Assembly (NCBI GenBank): GCA_018623195.1
Contig: JAAZVY010000003.1
Location: forward strand, 1 to 64,000
Direction: 5' to 3'
Source of the DNA: Flavobacteriaceae bacterium
GTDB lineage: Bacteria > Bacteroidota > Bacteroidia > Flavobacteriales > Flavobacteriaceae
DNA: 64,000 bases
Below are positions 44,233-53,057 of the stretch, one piece after another. Each line of letters starts with the position of its first letter. Position 1 is the first letter of the stretch. The position numbers and the translations under genes are program-made. The notes below the pieces were generated by a model that did not search any database, had not been told where the DNA came from, and saw only the letters and a list, made by a program, of their open reading frames with translations.

Positions 44233-45794
44233 TAGAGTCTAGTGGTATGATCCTCAAAAAGTGCAGGAGCCTCTACCACTTTCTCAAAGTGAGTATCTAA
44301 CCACTGAATATCTTCCTTATTCTTGGTATTGGTCAGTATATAATCAAACGAAGGGTTAGTTAATAGTACTTCACGCTTTTGAACCGTTTTAAAGGTTTGC
44401 TTTAATTGAATGGGAAAAGCGGGATCCATTCGCTGATAAACCAGCGTTTGAATTGAAGGTTGATTGATATATGGAGACACTTTGACTACAGGCGATTCAA
44501 GACTTATTTGACCGAAGAGATATCCCCATAGAAACGATCCAAAAATCATCCAACTCAAAGCGGTTAGCAGCAATGATTGATGTAGTGATCTTGCTTTTAA
44601 AGTAAGAACGATAAGGAGACTGCTAATGGGTAAGATTAAAATGAAAAATGCCAAATTCTTATACAAAAACAAGCTTCTGTGAGTAGCCAGCCCCAGGTAA
44701 GCACCTATGGTCAGTACAATACCGAGTATAGTCAATACCCAAAGCCCCCCTTTTAAGGCTTTTGAATTCTGATTAGATACCAATTCAGAAAAGTAAAAAC
44801 CTAAAACTACCGTCATAAAGCCGAAAGCAGGCATCGGGTAATTCGGAAGTTTAGTACTCGAAAAACTAAAGAAAATAAGCACTGCTATAGCGACCGAAAA
44901 ACAGAGCGTTAACCAATTCGAGCGTTGTCGCAGGTGAAAAGCCTTGATCAGTGCAGAAATAAGCCAAACTCCAAAAGGTAAAAGACCAGCAATAACCAGC
45001 AGTGGAGTAATTATAAAGGGCCCACCATGTCCCTCTTTTTGATCACTGAAACGGTTAAGATTATGATCTAAAAAGAAGCCTTCAGTAAAAACACCTTCTG
45101 TAGCAATATGTGCCATATAATACCACGGAGCAGCGATGGCCAAAGAAATGAATACTCCAACAAAAGGCTGGTATGTGAATAGTTTAGACCATTGTTGGGT
45201 GAGTGTAAAGTACAAGGCAGCCGATAAGAGTACGATCACTGCAGCAATAGGACCCTTTGCTAACAAACCAAGGCCAATCGCAATATAGGCCATCCATAAC
45301 TGAGCTTTTGAAGACTCCTTTTCAAAGCGATAAAAGGATATAATTGCCCAAGTCACCGCAAAAATCAGGTAAGGATCGGGAACTGCCATGTGAAATTCGT
45401 GAGCAAATAACAACGAACTGACAAAGGTTAGCCCCGAATAAATTGCGGATTTATTACCAAGCTCTTTCGCTGTTTGCTTGACAATAAGGTAGAAGGTCAA
45501 TGCGCCAAAGACCGCTGAAAAAAACCGTGCTCCGAAAGGACCAACACCAAAAACGAGATACCCCAAAGCCATAAAAAAGTAGTGCAAGGGGGGCTTGTCG
45601 GTTCGAATAACGTCATTGAAAGTCGGGTAAAACCAACGACCGGTCACGAGCATTTCGCGAGCGGCCTCACTGTTTTTTGCTTCGTCAAGAATATTTATCG
45701 AATAACTCCAATTGAATTGTATAAAAACAAGAAAAGCGATAAGGCTAAAAATAAGCCACGGATATTTTCTAAGTAAGGAGGTTATTTGACTCAT
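44217..45794 (-). CDS. ArnT-like glycosyltransferase, family 39
   Basis: A polytopic inner-membrane glycosyltransferase of 525 residues with about 12 hydrophobic segments. The first periplasmic loop reads ILDEAKNSEAAREML and IRTDKPPLHYFF, the GT39/PMT_2 signature with the catalytic acidic residue near Asp38. It probably moves a sugar from a polyprenyl-phosphate donor to lipid A or another envelope acceptor. It overlaps the PAP2 phosphatase gene by 4 bases, and a phosphatase that recycles the lipid carrier would be a logical partner. Substrate unknown. Confidence 0.88.
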   Translation of the reverse strand: MSQITSLLRKYPWLIFSLIAFLVFIQFNWSYSINILDEAKNSEAAREMLVTGRWFYPTFNDVIRTDKPPLHYFFMALGYLVFGVGPFGARFFSAVFGALTFYLIVKQTAKELGNKSAIYSGLTFVSSLLFAHEFHMAVPDPYLIFAVTWAIISFYRFEKESSKAQLWMAYIAIGLGLLAKGPIAAVIVLLSAALYFTLTQQWSKLFTYQPFVGVFISLAIAAPWYYMAHIATEGVFTEGFFLDHNLNRFSDQKEGHGGPFIITPLLVIAGLLPFGVWLISALIKAFHLRQRSNWLTLCFSVAIAVLIFFSFSSTKLPNYPMPAFGFMTVVLGFYFSELVSNQNSKALKGGLWVLTILGIVLTIGAYLGLATHRSLFLYKNLAFFILILPISSLLIVLTLKARSLHQSLLLTALSWMIFGSFLWGYLFGQISLESPVVKVSPYINQPSIQTLVYQRMDPAFPIQLKQTFKTVQKREVLLTNPSFDYILTNTKNKEDIQWLDTHFEKVVEAPALFEDHTTRLYQPIK

Positions 45795-46420
45795 TGCTTT
45801 CTGCGCTTTTCAAACCAAGGCCTTGGATACCGATTGACTAAATAAAGACTAATTGAAGTAGACCATAAACCGAATAACATTCCGACATAGATATCCATAA
45901 ACCAATGTTGACCAATATAGACCCTTGATAAGCCAACCATGATAGCTAAAAATAACCAGAGATACGCTATTGCCCTTCTACTCACATGGCTAAGAAAAGT
46001 TGCAAAGAAAAATGCTGTAGCAGTATGACCCGAAGGAAAACTATTCAATTTTCGAATAGAAACTCCTTCGATCCAATCAAAGGAACTTTCTAATCCGATT
46101 TGCTGATAATACAGAAAGGGCCTTTCAAATCCGTGTGCAATCCATTGTTTAAAAATGTGTACGAAAATAACGTGCAGAACAAACCCTAAAACAAAGGCGT
46201 AAACCCATTTATAATTTTTGAACCAATACAACCAAAAGAGTATAAGAACTGCAAAAGTCGCATCGCCTAACCAGGTAATTGTAGTAAACCAATCGTTTAA
46301 AAAAGGAGAATGCCAATCGTTTATTCTTTCAAACAGCCATCCTCTTCGGTAAAAAACACCCGGAAACCCAATAAAAACAAGCACTAGATAAGGAAATAAG
46401 CGCTTCAGGTATAGATTCAT
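45791..46420 (-). CDS. PAP2-superfamily membrane phosphatase
   Basis: A 209-residue inner-membrane protein with about five or six transmembrane segments. The three PAP2 phosphatase motifs are present: KQWIAHGFERPF (Kx6RP), FPSGHTATAFF and SRVYIGQHWFMD. It could dephosphorylate undecaprenyl pyrophosphate or remove phosphate from lipid A. It is the promoter-proximal gene of a two-gene transcript with the glycosyltransferase. Which lipid it uses cannot be read from sequence. Confidence 0.9.
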   Translation of the reverse strand: MNLYLKRLFPYLVLVFIGFPGVFYRRGWLFERINDWHSPFLNDWFTTITWLGDATFAVLILFWLYWFKNYKWVYAFVLGFVLHVIFVHIFKQWIAHGFERPFLYYQQIGLESSFDWIEGVSIRKLNSFPSGHTATAFFFATFLSHVSRRAIAYLWLFLAIMVGLSRVYIGQHWFMDIYVGMLFGLWSTSISLYLVNRYPRPWFEKRRKQ

Positions 46421-46439
46421 TGCTGTACTTTTGATTAGA

Positions 46440-46447
46440 CAAAATTA
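46440..46447 (-). promoter_or_regulatory. Predicted -7 element for the PAP2-glycosyltransferase transcript
   Basis: The minus strand reads TAATTTTG, fitting TAnnTTTG, 19 bases before the PAP2 ATG at 46420. It is back to back with the thrS promoter. Confidence 0.55.
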
Positions 46448-46462
46448 AGCATTAAGTAGACT

Positions 46463-46492
46463 TTGGCTGACAAAGGCTTATAACTATCTTTG
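46463..46492 (+). promoter_or_regulatory. Predicted thrS promoter
   Basis: TTG at 46463-46465 and TATCTTTG at 46485-46492 are separated by exactly 19 bases, the optimal Bacteroidota promoter. The G lies 22 bases before the thrS ATG, leaving a leader of roughly 17 bases, too short for T-box or operator structures like those of E. coli thrS. Confidence 0.75.
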
Positions 46493-46514
46493 CGACCTAA
46501 TTAGAGTAAGAAAC

Positions 46515-48458
46515 ATGATTAAGGTAACCCTACCCGATGGCGCGGTAAAAGAAGTATCGAAAGGAACCACTCCTTTTGAGGTAGCTCAATCGATAAGCGA
46601 AGGACTTGCTAGAAATGTGATATCTGCAAGTTACAATCAGAAAACCATTGAGACCAGTACTCCACTAGAAACCGACGGTACACTTACCTTATACACTTGG
46701 AATGATGAGGAAGGTAAGAAAGCTTTTTGGCACTCAAGTGCTCACCTCCTTGCTCAGGCCATCGAACAATTATATCCAGGGGTTAACTTAACCATTGGTC
46801 CTGCGATCGAACAGGGCTTTTATTACGATATTGATTTTAAAGAGCACGCTATTAGCGAAAAGGATTTTGCAGCGATCGAAAAAAGAGCTCTTGAAATTGC
46901 TAGAGAAAAGCACGAATTCAAAATGCGTTCAGTTTCAAAAGCTGATGCGCTTGACTTTTATAAAACCCAAGACAATCCGTTCAAAGTAGAACTTATTGAG
47001 AATCTAACCGACGGAGATATCACCTTTTGTGACCACAGTGATTTTACCGATTTATGCCGTGGAGGACACCTTCCCAACACCGGTTTTATCAAGGCATTCA
47101 AATTACTGAGTATCGCAGGTGCTTATTGGAGAGGTGATGAAAATAAGCCTCAGTTAACTAGGGTTTACGGAATCTCATTTCCAAAACAGAAGGAACTTAC
47201 TGAGTATCTCGAACGTATTGAAGAGGCTAAGAAAAGAGATCACAGAAAGCTTGGTAAGGAGTTAGAATTATTCACGTTTTCACCAAAGGTGGGGCAAGGA
47301 CTTCCTCTCTGGCTACCTAAAGGTGCAGCACTTCGAGAGCGTTTAGAAACTTTCTTAAAAAAGGCCCAAAAAGAGGCGGGTTACGAAATGGTCGTTACCC
47401 CTCATATCGGTCAAAAAGAGCTTTATGTAACTTCAGGCCACTATGCAAAATACGGTGAAGACAGCTTTCAGCCGATTCATACTCCAAAAGAAGATGAAGA
47501 GTTCTTACTCAAACCTATGAACTGCCCTCATCACTGTGAAATTTATAAGCATAGTCCTTCGAGTTATAAAGACCTACCCAAGCGATTTGCTGAGTTTGGA
47601 ACCGTTTACCGCTATGAACAAAGTGGTGAATTACACGGTCTGACAAGAGTTCGTGGATTTACTCAAGATGATGCACACATTTTCTGTACTCAAGATCAAT
47701 TATTAGGAGAATTTGAAAACGTCATTGACTTAACCCTTTATGTTCTTGGATCTTTAGGATTTGAAGATTTTACCGCTCAAGTATCGGTAAGAGACCCTGA
47801 AAAACCAGAAAAATATATCGGTGAAGTTGCTAATTGGGAAAAGGCTGAACAAGCTATCATTACAGCAGCTAAGAATAAAGGACTTACTTATGTCATCGAA
47901 GAAGGAGAGGCTGCCTTCTACGGGCCAAAACTCGATTTCATGATTAAAGATGCTTTGGGACGAAAGTGGCAATTGGGTACTATCCAAGTAGATTACAACC
48001 TTCCAGAGCGATTCGATCTACAATACAAAGGAAGCGATAACGAAAATCACCGTCCTGTGATGATTCATCGTGCACCTTTTGGAAGTCTAGAGAGATTCAT
48101 CGCGCTACTACTTGAACATACCGGTGGTAATTTCCCATTGTGGTTAATACCGGTTCAAGCTATTGTTCTGCCTATCAGTGAGAAACACGAAAAATATGCA
48201 GAAAAAGTTTTAAAATCATTAGAAAATCACGAAATTCGCGGCCTTATCGATGCCCGTAATGAAACCGTAGGTAAGAAAATACGCGAGGCTGAGATGAAAA
48301 AAGTGCCTTTAATGATTGTTGTTGGTGAGCAAGAAGAAAATGCGAACCAAATAAGCGTTAGAAAGCACGGTGGTGAGAGTCTAGGATCTATGGATATCGA
48401 AAACTTTGCCAAAATAATTAACGAAGAAATTAAGCAGACGCTTAAATCTTTTAAATAG
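46515..48458 (+). CDS. thrS: Threonyl-tRNA synthetase
   Basis: Charges tRNA-Thr in the cytoplasm. The 647-residue protein has the full domain order: TGS domain (about 1-62), tRNA editing domain with HSSAHLLAQA and the second metal pair in CRGGHLPNTG, the class II core with MNCPHHCEIY and RYEQSGELHG, and the anticodon-binding domain from about 545. The cysteine and histidines that bind the active-site zinc are present. It heads the thrS-infC-rpmI-rplT group, the classical translation cluster. Confidence 0.98.
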   Translation: MIKVTLPDGAVKEVSKGTTPFEVAQSISEGLARNVISASYNQKTIETSTPLETDGTLTLYTWNDEEGKKAFWHSSAHLLAQAIEQLYPGVNLTIGPAIEQGFYYDIDFKEHAISEKDFAAIEKRALEIAREKHEFKMRSVSKADALDFYKTQDNPFKVELIENLTDGDITFCDHSDFTDLCRGGHLPNTGFIKAFKLLSIAGAYWRGDENKPQLTRVYGISFPKQKELTEYLERIEEAKKRDHRKLGKELELFTFSPKVGQGLPLWLPKGAALRERLETFLKKAQKEAGYEMVVTPHIGQKELYVTSGHYAKYGEDSFQPIHTPKEDEEFLLKPMNCPHHCEIYKHSPSSYKDLPKRFAEFGTVYRYEQSGELHGLTRVRGFTQDDAHIFCTQDQLLGEFENVIDLTLYVLGSLGFEDFTAQVSVRDPEKPEKYIGEVANWEKAEQAIITAAKNKGLTYVIEEGEAAFYGPKLDFMIKDALGRKWQLGTIQVDYNLPERFDLQYKGSDNENHRPVMIHRAPFGSLERFIALLLEHTGGNFPLWLIPVQAIVLPISEKHEKYAEKVLKSLENHEIRGLIDARNETVGKKIREAEMKKVPLMIVVGEQEENANQISVRKHGGESLGSMDIENFAKIINEEIKQTLKSFK

Positions 48459-48482
48459 AAGTTGAACTAAAATTTTAGCGCC

Positions 48483-49043
48483 ATAGCAATACGCAGAAAA
48501 CGCACTAAACCCCAGGGTCGAAGAGAAATTTCGAATCCGCACAAGATCAATCAGGAAATTACTGCTAGAGAAGTGCGCCTGGTAGGAGACAATGTTGAAA
48601 TAGGCATCTACCCTATTTCTAAGGCATTAAACGTTGCACAAGATCTAGAGTTAGATCTTGTTGAGATTTCTCCTAAAGCAGACCCACCAGTTTGTAAGGT
48701 TATCGATTACAAAAAGTTTCTTTACGAACAAAAGAAACGAGAAAAAGCGATTAAAGCGAATGCAACTAAGGTGGTAATTAAAGAAATCAGATTCGGCCCA
48801 CAAACCGATGAACATGATTTTGAGTTCAAGAAAAGACATGCTGAGAAATTCTTAAAAGAAGGCGCTAAGCTGAAAGCTTTTGTATTCTTCAAAGGACGAT
48901 CGATTGTCTACAAAGACCAAGGTGAAATTTTACTACTCAAGCTAGCTCAAGAGTTAGAAGAGTTCGGTAAAGTAGAACAAATGCCACAGTTAGAAGGTAA
49001 GCGTATGACCATGTTCATCGCGCCTAAAGTGGTAAAAAAATAA
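48483..49043 (+). CDS. infC: Translation initiation factor IF-3, with an AUA start codon
   Basis: IF-3 binds the 30S subunit and rejects incorrect start codons. The conserved reading frame extends 30 codons upstream of the first usable GTG (48573): it includes IRRKRTKPQGRREISNPHKI and INQEITAREVRLVGDN, which match the basic N-terminus of Bacteroidota IF-3. An in-frame stop at 48468-48470 leaves no ATG, GTG or TTG, and ATA at 48483 is the best start. A 12-bp palindrome, CTAAAATTTTAG (48467-48478), ends 4 bases before it. The product would be 186 residues. Rare start codons in infC are a known autoregulatory device. Confidence 0.88.
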   Translation: MAIRRKRTKPQGRREISNPHKINQEITAREVRLVGDNVEIGIYPISKALNVAQDLELDLVEISPKADPPVCKVIDYKKFLYEQKKREKAIKANATKVVIKEIRFGPQTDEHDFEFKKRHAEKFLKEGAKLKAFVFFKGRSIVYKDQGEILLLKLAQELEEFGKVEQMPQLEGKRMTMFIAPKVVKK

Positions 49044-49069
49044 GTAGCGGGTAATTAAATTATAGGATC

Positions 49070-49267
49070 ATGCCAAAAATGAAAACTAAATCTAGTGCCA
49101 AGAAGCGTTTTAAGCTGACAGGTTCTGGTAAAATCAAGAGAAAGCACGCTTTCAAAAGTCACATTCTGACTAAGAAATCAAAAAAGCGCAAGCTTAAACT
49201 CACGCACAGTGCCCTAGTGCATGAATCAGACGTTAACAGTATCAAAGAACAACTTCGTCTGAAATAA
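49070..49267 (+). CDS. rpmI: 50S ribosomal protein L35
   Basis: A 65-residue, highly basic ribosomal protein. The beginning [20 protein letters not shown] and the run [19 protein letters not shown] are standard for bL35. It lies 26 bases after infC and 75 bases before rplT, the usual order. The gap before it is too short for an L20-binding pseudoknot like that of E. coli. Confidence 0.97.
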   Translation: MPKMKTKSSAKKRFKLTGSGKIKRKHAFKSHILTKKSKKRKLKLTHSALVHESDVNSIKEQLRLK

Positions 49268-49342
49268 GTAAGGGATTTATTAACCATGGAGTTCGGCCCA
49301 TAAAAGATTCGAAAAGAACGCCGACTACAAAAACAAATTAGT

Positions 49343-49687
49343 ATGCCAAGATCAGTAAACTCAGTTGCTTCAAGAGCACGTAGAAAAAAAATCCTTAAGC
49401 AAGCGAAAGGATACTTCGGAAGAAGAAAAAATGTATGGACCGTTGCTAAAAACGCAGTAGAGAAAGCCCTTCTTTACGCTTACCGTGACCGTCGTAACAA
49501 AAAGAGAAATTTTAGAGCCCTTTGGATTACCCGTATTAATGCAGGCGCAAGACTGCACGGCATGTCCTATTCACAATTCATGGGAGCCCTAAAGAAAAAC
49601 CAAATCGAACTTAACCGTAAAGTCCTTGCTGATTTAGCGATGAATCAGCCAGAAGCTTTTAAAGCGTTAGTCGAAAAGGTAAAGTAA
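49343..49687 (+). CDS. rplT: 50S ribosomal protein L20
   Basis: A 114-residue 23S rRNA-binding protein needed early in 50S assembly. [20 protein letters not shown], the arginine-rich helix and [18 protein letters not shown] identify bL20. It closes the thrS-infC-rpmI-rplT group, with a terminator starting 24 bases after its stop. The 75-base spacer before it shows no obvious structure. Confidence 0.97.
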   Translation: MPRSVNSVASRARRKKILKQAKGYFGRRKNVWTVAKNAVEKALLYAYRDRRNKKRNFRALWITRINAGARLHGMSYSQFMGALKKNQIELNRKVLADLAMNQPEAFKALVEKVK

Positions 49688-49710
49688 TATTTATTCAAAC
49701 CCGCTATGAA

Positions 49711-49743
49711 AATCCTGATACCTTTGGTATCGGGATTTTTTTT
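49711..49743 (+). terminator. Terminator of the infC-rpmI-rplT transcript
   Basis: A 12-bp stem (AATCCTGATACC at 49711-49722 with 49726-49737, one G-U pair) has a TTT loop and is followed by six Ts. It ends before the start chosen for the next gene at 49751, which supports that start over an in-frame one at 49706. Confidence 0.9.
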
Positions 49744-49750
49744 GTCACTT

Positions 49751-50548
49751 ATGAATCTATCCAATATTAAAATGGTGGTGTCAGATATGGATGGCACCCT
49801 TCTCAACTCGAATCACGAGGTTAGCCCACTTTTCTTAGAACTCCACGAAAAGATGCACCAAAAGGGCATTCGATTTGTTGCTGCTAGCGGACGTCAATAT
49901 CCATCAATGATTGTCAAACTGACCGAGATTGGTGAGAAAATGAGCTTTATCGCTGAAAATGGTGCATTAATTGTTGAAAATGAAGAAATCATCCATGCAC
50001 AGGAGTTGCCAAAATATACTGTAAAAGAGGTATTAAACACACTTGAGTCTCACCCCGAGATTGAGCCTGTAGTGTGTTGTGCGAATCAAGCCTATACCCC
50101 TAGTAAAAATCCTAAGTTTATTCAGATTCTAGAAGAATATTACTCAAGTCATCAACGAATAGTTAATACAGAAGAGATTCTTCATGCCCCATTAAAGGTT
50201 GCTTTATATCATCCGATCAGCGGTGAACACCATATCTATCCGGCAGTAAAAGGGTATGAAAGGGAATTACAAGTAAAGATATCGGGAGATTATTGGGTTG
50301 ATCTATCTCATAAAGAAGCGAATAAAGGGGTAGCATTGCAGAAGTTATTAGATCATTATAAAATTGATCGAAGTGAAATCTTAGTATTTGGTGATTACCT
50401 CAACGACATCGAAATGCTAAGAATGACACCGAATAGCGTGGCTATGGGGAATGCACATCCTGAGATTAAAGCAATGGCCTCAATCGTTACTGAAAGTCAT
50501 GACAATTTTGGAGTTGAAAGAGTGCTTCAAGAATTACTCAAACACTAG
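49751..50548 (+). CDS. Cof-type HAD-IIB phosphatase
   Basis: A 265-residue HAD phosphatase of subclass IIB (Cof/YbiV/YidA type). Motif I is VVSDMDGTLLNS near residue 9, motif II is AASGRQYPS, the lysine is in SHKEANKGVAL, and motif IV is VFGDYLNDIEML. Family members hydrolyse sugar phosphates and flavin or PLP phosphates broadly. The start at 49751 lies just after the rplT terminator; an earlier in-frame ATG falls inside that hairpin. Substrate unknown. It converges on dnaB with a 4-base overlap. Confidence 0.88.
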   Translation: MNLSNIKMVVSDMDGTLLNSNHEVSPLFLELHEKMHQKGIRFVAASGRQYPSMIVKLTEIGEKMSFIAENGALIVENEEIIHAQELPKYTVKEVLNTLESHPEIEPVVCCANQAYTPSKNPKFIQILEEYYSSHQRIVNTEEILHAPLKVALYHPISGEHHIYPAVKGYERELQVKISGDYWVDLSHKEANKGVALQKLLDHYKIDRSEILVFGDYLNDIEMLRMTPNSVAMGNAHPEIKAMASIVTESHDNFGVERVLQELLKH

Positions 50549-52056
50549 AAAGGCATATCGTCATCGTCATCAGAAAATGCGTCTGATATCGAGGGGCGAA
50601 TTTGACTAATATCATCATTCATCTTTGAGGCAAACTCAAAAGGTGAATCGTGGCGATCTAGATTATCAAACTTACCGAGTGATCCGATAAACTTCAGACG
50701 AATATTATCTAATCCCCCATTACGGTGCTTGGCGATGATCAGCTCTGCTTGACCTTCAGTAGGTGACTGCTCTTCATCATCCCATTCTTCTATTTTATAG
50801 TATTCTGGTCGATAAATAAAAGAAACGATATCGGCATCTTGCTCAATAGCTCCAGATTCACGAAGGTCAGATAGTAATGGTCGCTTCGAACCTCCTCTTG
50901 TTTCAACGGCACGAGATAACTGTGAAAGCGCGATAACCGGCACATTCAATTCTTTAGCAAGTGCTTTTAGGTTTCTAGAAATCGTCGAAATTTCTTGCTC
51001 TCGGTTACCCCCTTTTTGACTGGAACCCGCTGTCATCAACTGTAAATAGTCGATAATAATTAGTTTTATATCATGTTGAGAGGCCAAGCGTCTTGCCTTA
51101 GCTCTCAAATCAAAAATAGAAAGTGAAGGAGTGTCGTCAATATAAAGTGGTGCCTTTTCTAAAGCCTTAACCTTAACGTTTAACTGTTCCCACTCATGCT
51201 TTTCTAACTTTCCTGTTCTAAGTTTCTCAGAACTTAATCCAGTTTCTGAAGAAATTAATCGAGTGATCAACTGAACCGAAGACATCTCTAGAGAAAAGAA
51301 AGCCACAGGCTGACCCGAATTCACCGCAATGTTGCGAGCCATTGACAGGGTAAGAGCCGTTTTACCCATACCCGGACGCGCAGCGATGATAATCAAATCA
51401 CTCGGTTGCCATCCTGAGGTGACAGCATCTAATCGCTCAAATCCAGAAGCAATACCGCTTAAACCTTCTTTGTTCGAAATCTCCTCAATTTTCTTCTTGG
51501 CCTGAATTACTAAATCTTGAGCTGACTCAGCAGAACGCTTCAAGTTTCCTTGAGTCACCTCGTAGAGTCGAGCCTCTGCTTGATCTAATAAATCAAAAAC
51601 ATCCTGATTATCTCCATAAGCCTCTTCAATGATCTCGGTAGAGATTTTAATCAGGCTGCGCTGAACAAATTTTTGTAAAATGATTCGCGCATGAAATTCA
51701 ATATGAGCTGAAGAACCTACAGCACGAGAAAGATCAATTAAGTAATAATCCCCGCCGACCTTTTCCAACTTATTTTTTTGCTTCAATAAATTAGAAACGG
51801 TAAGAATGTCGATAGGTTTAGTCTCTTGAAATAAATCGTAAATGGCTTCAAAAATGTGTTGATGAGATTCTACATAAAAAGCCTCTTTATGCAGAATATC
51901 GATCACCTCATCTACCCCCTTTTTATCGATTAACATCGCCCCAAGTACGACACGCTCAAGGTCTACCGCCTGTGGTGGCAATTTACCTCGCTCCATTGAA
52001 ATCACCGGGTTATTACCCGATGCATTCTGCATACGATTAGGGTTAGGACTATTCAT
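50545..52056 (-). CDS. dnaB: Replicative DNA helicase DnaB
   Basis: Hexameric helicase that opens the replication fork. The 503-residue protein has the N-terminal collar domain starting PPQAVDLERVVLGAML near residue 28 and the RecA-like ATPase with Walker A ARPGMGKTALTLS, Walker B LIIIDYLQLM and LSQLSRAVETRGGS. ATG at 52056 begins 1 base after the accA stop; an alternative start at 52083 would overlap accA. The tail is acidic (SDAFSDDDDDMPF). No intein is present. Confidence 0.96.
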   Translation of the reverse strand: MNSPNPNRMQNASGNNPVISMERGKLPPQAVDLERVVLGAMLIDKKGVDEVIDILHKEAFYVESHQHIFEAIYDLFQETKPIDILTVSNLLKQKNKLEKVGGDYYLIDLSRAVGSSAHIEFHARIILQKFVQRSLIKISTEIIEEAYGDNQDVFDLLDQAEARLYEVTQGNLKRSAESAQDLVIQAKKKIEEISNKEGLSGIASGFERLDAVTSGWQPSDLIIIAARPGMGKTALTLSMARNIAVNSGQPVAFFSLEMSSVQLITRLISSETGLSSEKLRTGKLEKHEWEQLNVKVKALEKAPLYIDDTPSLSIFDLRAKARRLASQHDIKLIIIDYLQLMTAGSSQKGGNREQEISTISRNLKALAKELNVPVIALSQLSRAVETRGGSKRPLLSDLRESGAIEQDADIVSFIYRPEYYKIEEWDDEEQSPTEGQAELIIAKHRNGGLDNIRLKFIGSLGKFDNLDRHDSPFEFASKMNDDISQIRPSISDAFSDDDDDMPF

Positions 52057-52057
52057 T

Positions 52058-53011
52058 CTATTCTTGGTATACTCCCATATCACAATACTTCTGCATTCGC
52101 TCTTTGATTAGCTGCTTTACAGTAAGCCCTGATAGTTCTTTATGGGTTTTGGTAATTTTCTTTCTTAAGGTCTCAAACATAAGCTCACGATTCGCATGTG
52201 CTCCTCCCAATGGTTCCTTGATAATCTCATCAATGAGAGTCATCTTTTTCATGTCTTTAGCTGTAAGCTTAAGTGCTTCGGCAGCAAGCTCTTTATACTC
52301 CCAACTGCGCCATAGAATCGATGAACAAGACTCTGGAGAGATCACCGAATACCATGAATTCTCAAGCATCATTACACGGTCACCAACTCCGATACCTAAA
52401 GCTCCTCCGGAAGCACCTTCTCCGATAATAAATACCTGTACAGGTACCTCTAAACGAGACATTTCTAAAATGTTGCGCGCAATTGCCTCCCCTTGACCGC
52501 GTTCTTCTGCTTCGATACCAGGATAAGCACCTGGGGTGTCAATAAAGCTAATCACAGGAATACCAAATTTTTCTGCTGATTTCATCAGACGAAGCGCTTT
52601 TCGGTATCCTTCAGGATTAGCCATACCAAAGTTTCGGTACTGACGCGTTTTTGTGTTATATCCTTTTTGCTGACCGATAATCATATAAGATTGACCGTCA
52701 ATTTTACCAAGCCCACCAATCATTGCTTTATCGTCTCCAACCGAACGATCCCCATGTAACTCTAGGAAGGTATCTCCACAAAGTGCTTTGATATAATCCA
52801 TGGTGTAAGGCCTATTGGGGTGTCTCGATAATTGAACACGCTGCCATGGAGTTAAACTGCCGTAGATTTCTTTTTTCTTATCGGCTAGCTTTTCTTCAAT
52901 TTTCTGGCAAGTCTCGCTGACATCTACCTCACTTTCTTCACCAATCATTTGGCATTTCTGAAGCTGATCTTCGAGTTCTTTTAAGGGTAATTCAAAGTCT
53001 AGATATTCCAT
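52058..53011 (-). CDS. accA: Acetyl-CoA carboxylase carboxyltransferase subunit alpha
   Basis: Transfers the carboxyl group from carboxybiotin to acetyl-CoA with AccD, the committed step of fatty acid synthesis. [15 protein letters not shown] at the N-terminus, [37 protein letters not shown] and [20 protein letters not shown] are standard. At 317 residues it is full length. It has its own promoter inside the end of the lptF/G gene and is probably co-transcribed with dnaB. accD is elsewhere. Confidence 0.97.
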   Translation of the reverse strand: MEYLDFELPLKELEDQLQKCQMIGEESEVDVSETCQKIEEKLADKKKEIYGSLTPWQRVQLSRHPNRPYTMDYIKALCGDTFLELHGDRSVGDDKAMIGGLGKIDGQSYMIIGQQKGYNTKTRQYRNFGMANPEGYRKALRLMKSAEKFGIPVISFIDTPGAYPGIEAEERGQGEAIARNILEMSRLEVPVQVFIIGEGASGGALGIGVGDRVMMLENSWYSVISPESCSSILWRSWEYKELAAEALKLTAKDMKKMTLIDEIIKEPLGGAHANRELMFETLRKKITKTHKELSGLTVKQLIKERMQKYCDMGVYQE

Positions 53012-53045
53012 AAAGAAATGGTTAGTTTTCAGTTAAGTCGAAAGA

Positions 53046-53053
53046 CAAATATA
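53046..53053 (-). promoter_or_regulatory. Predicted -7 element for accA-dnaB
   Basis: The minus strand reads TATATTTG, an exact TAnnTTTG, 34 bases before the accA ATG and just beyond the stop of the preceding gene. Confidence 0.6.
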
Positions 53054-53057
53054 CACA

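Noticed and set aside
49706..49750. N-terminal extension of the Cof-type phosphatase
   Set aside because: The 15 extra codons are the rplT terminator read as protein.
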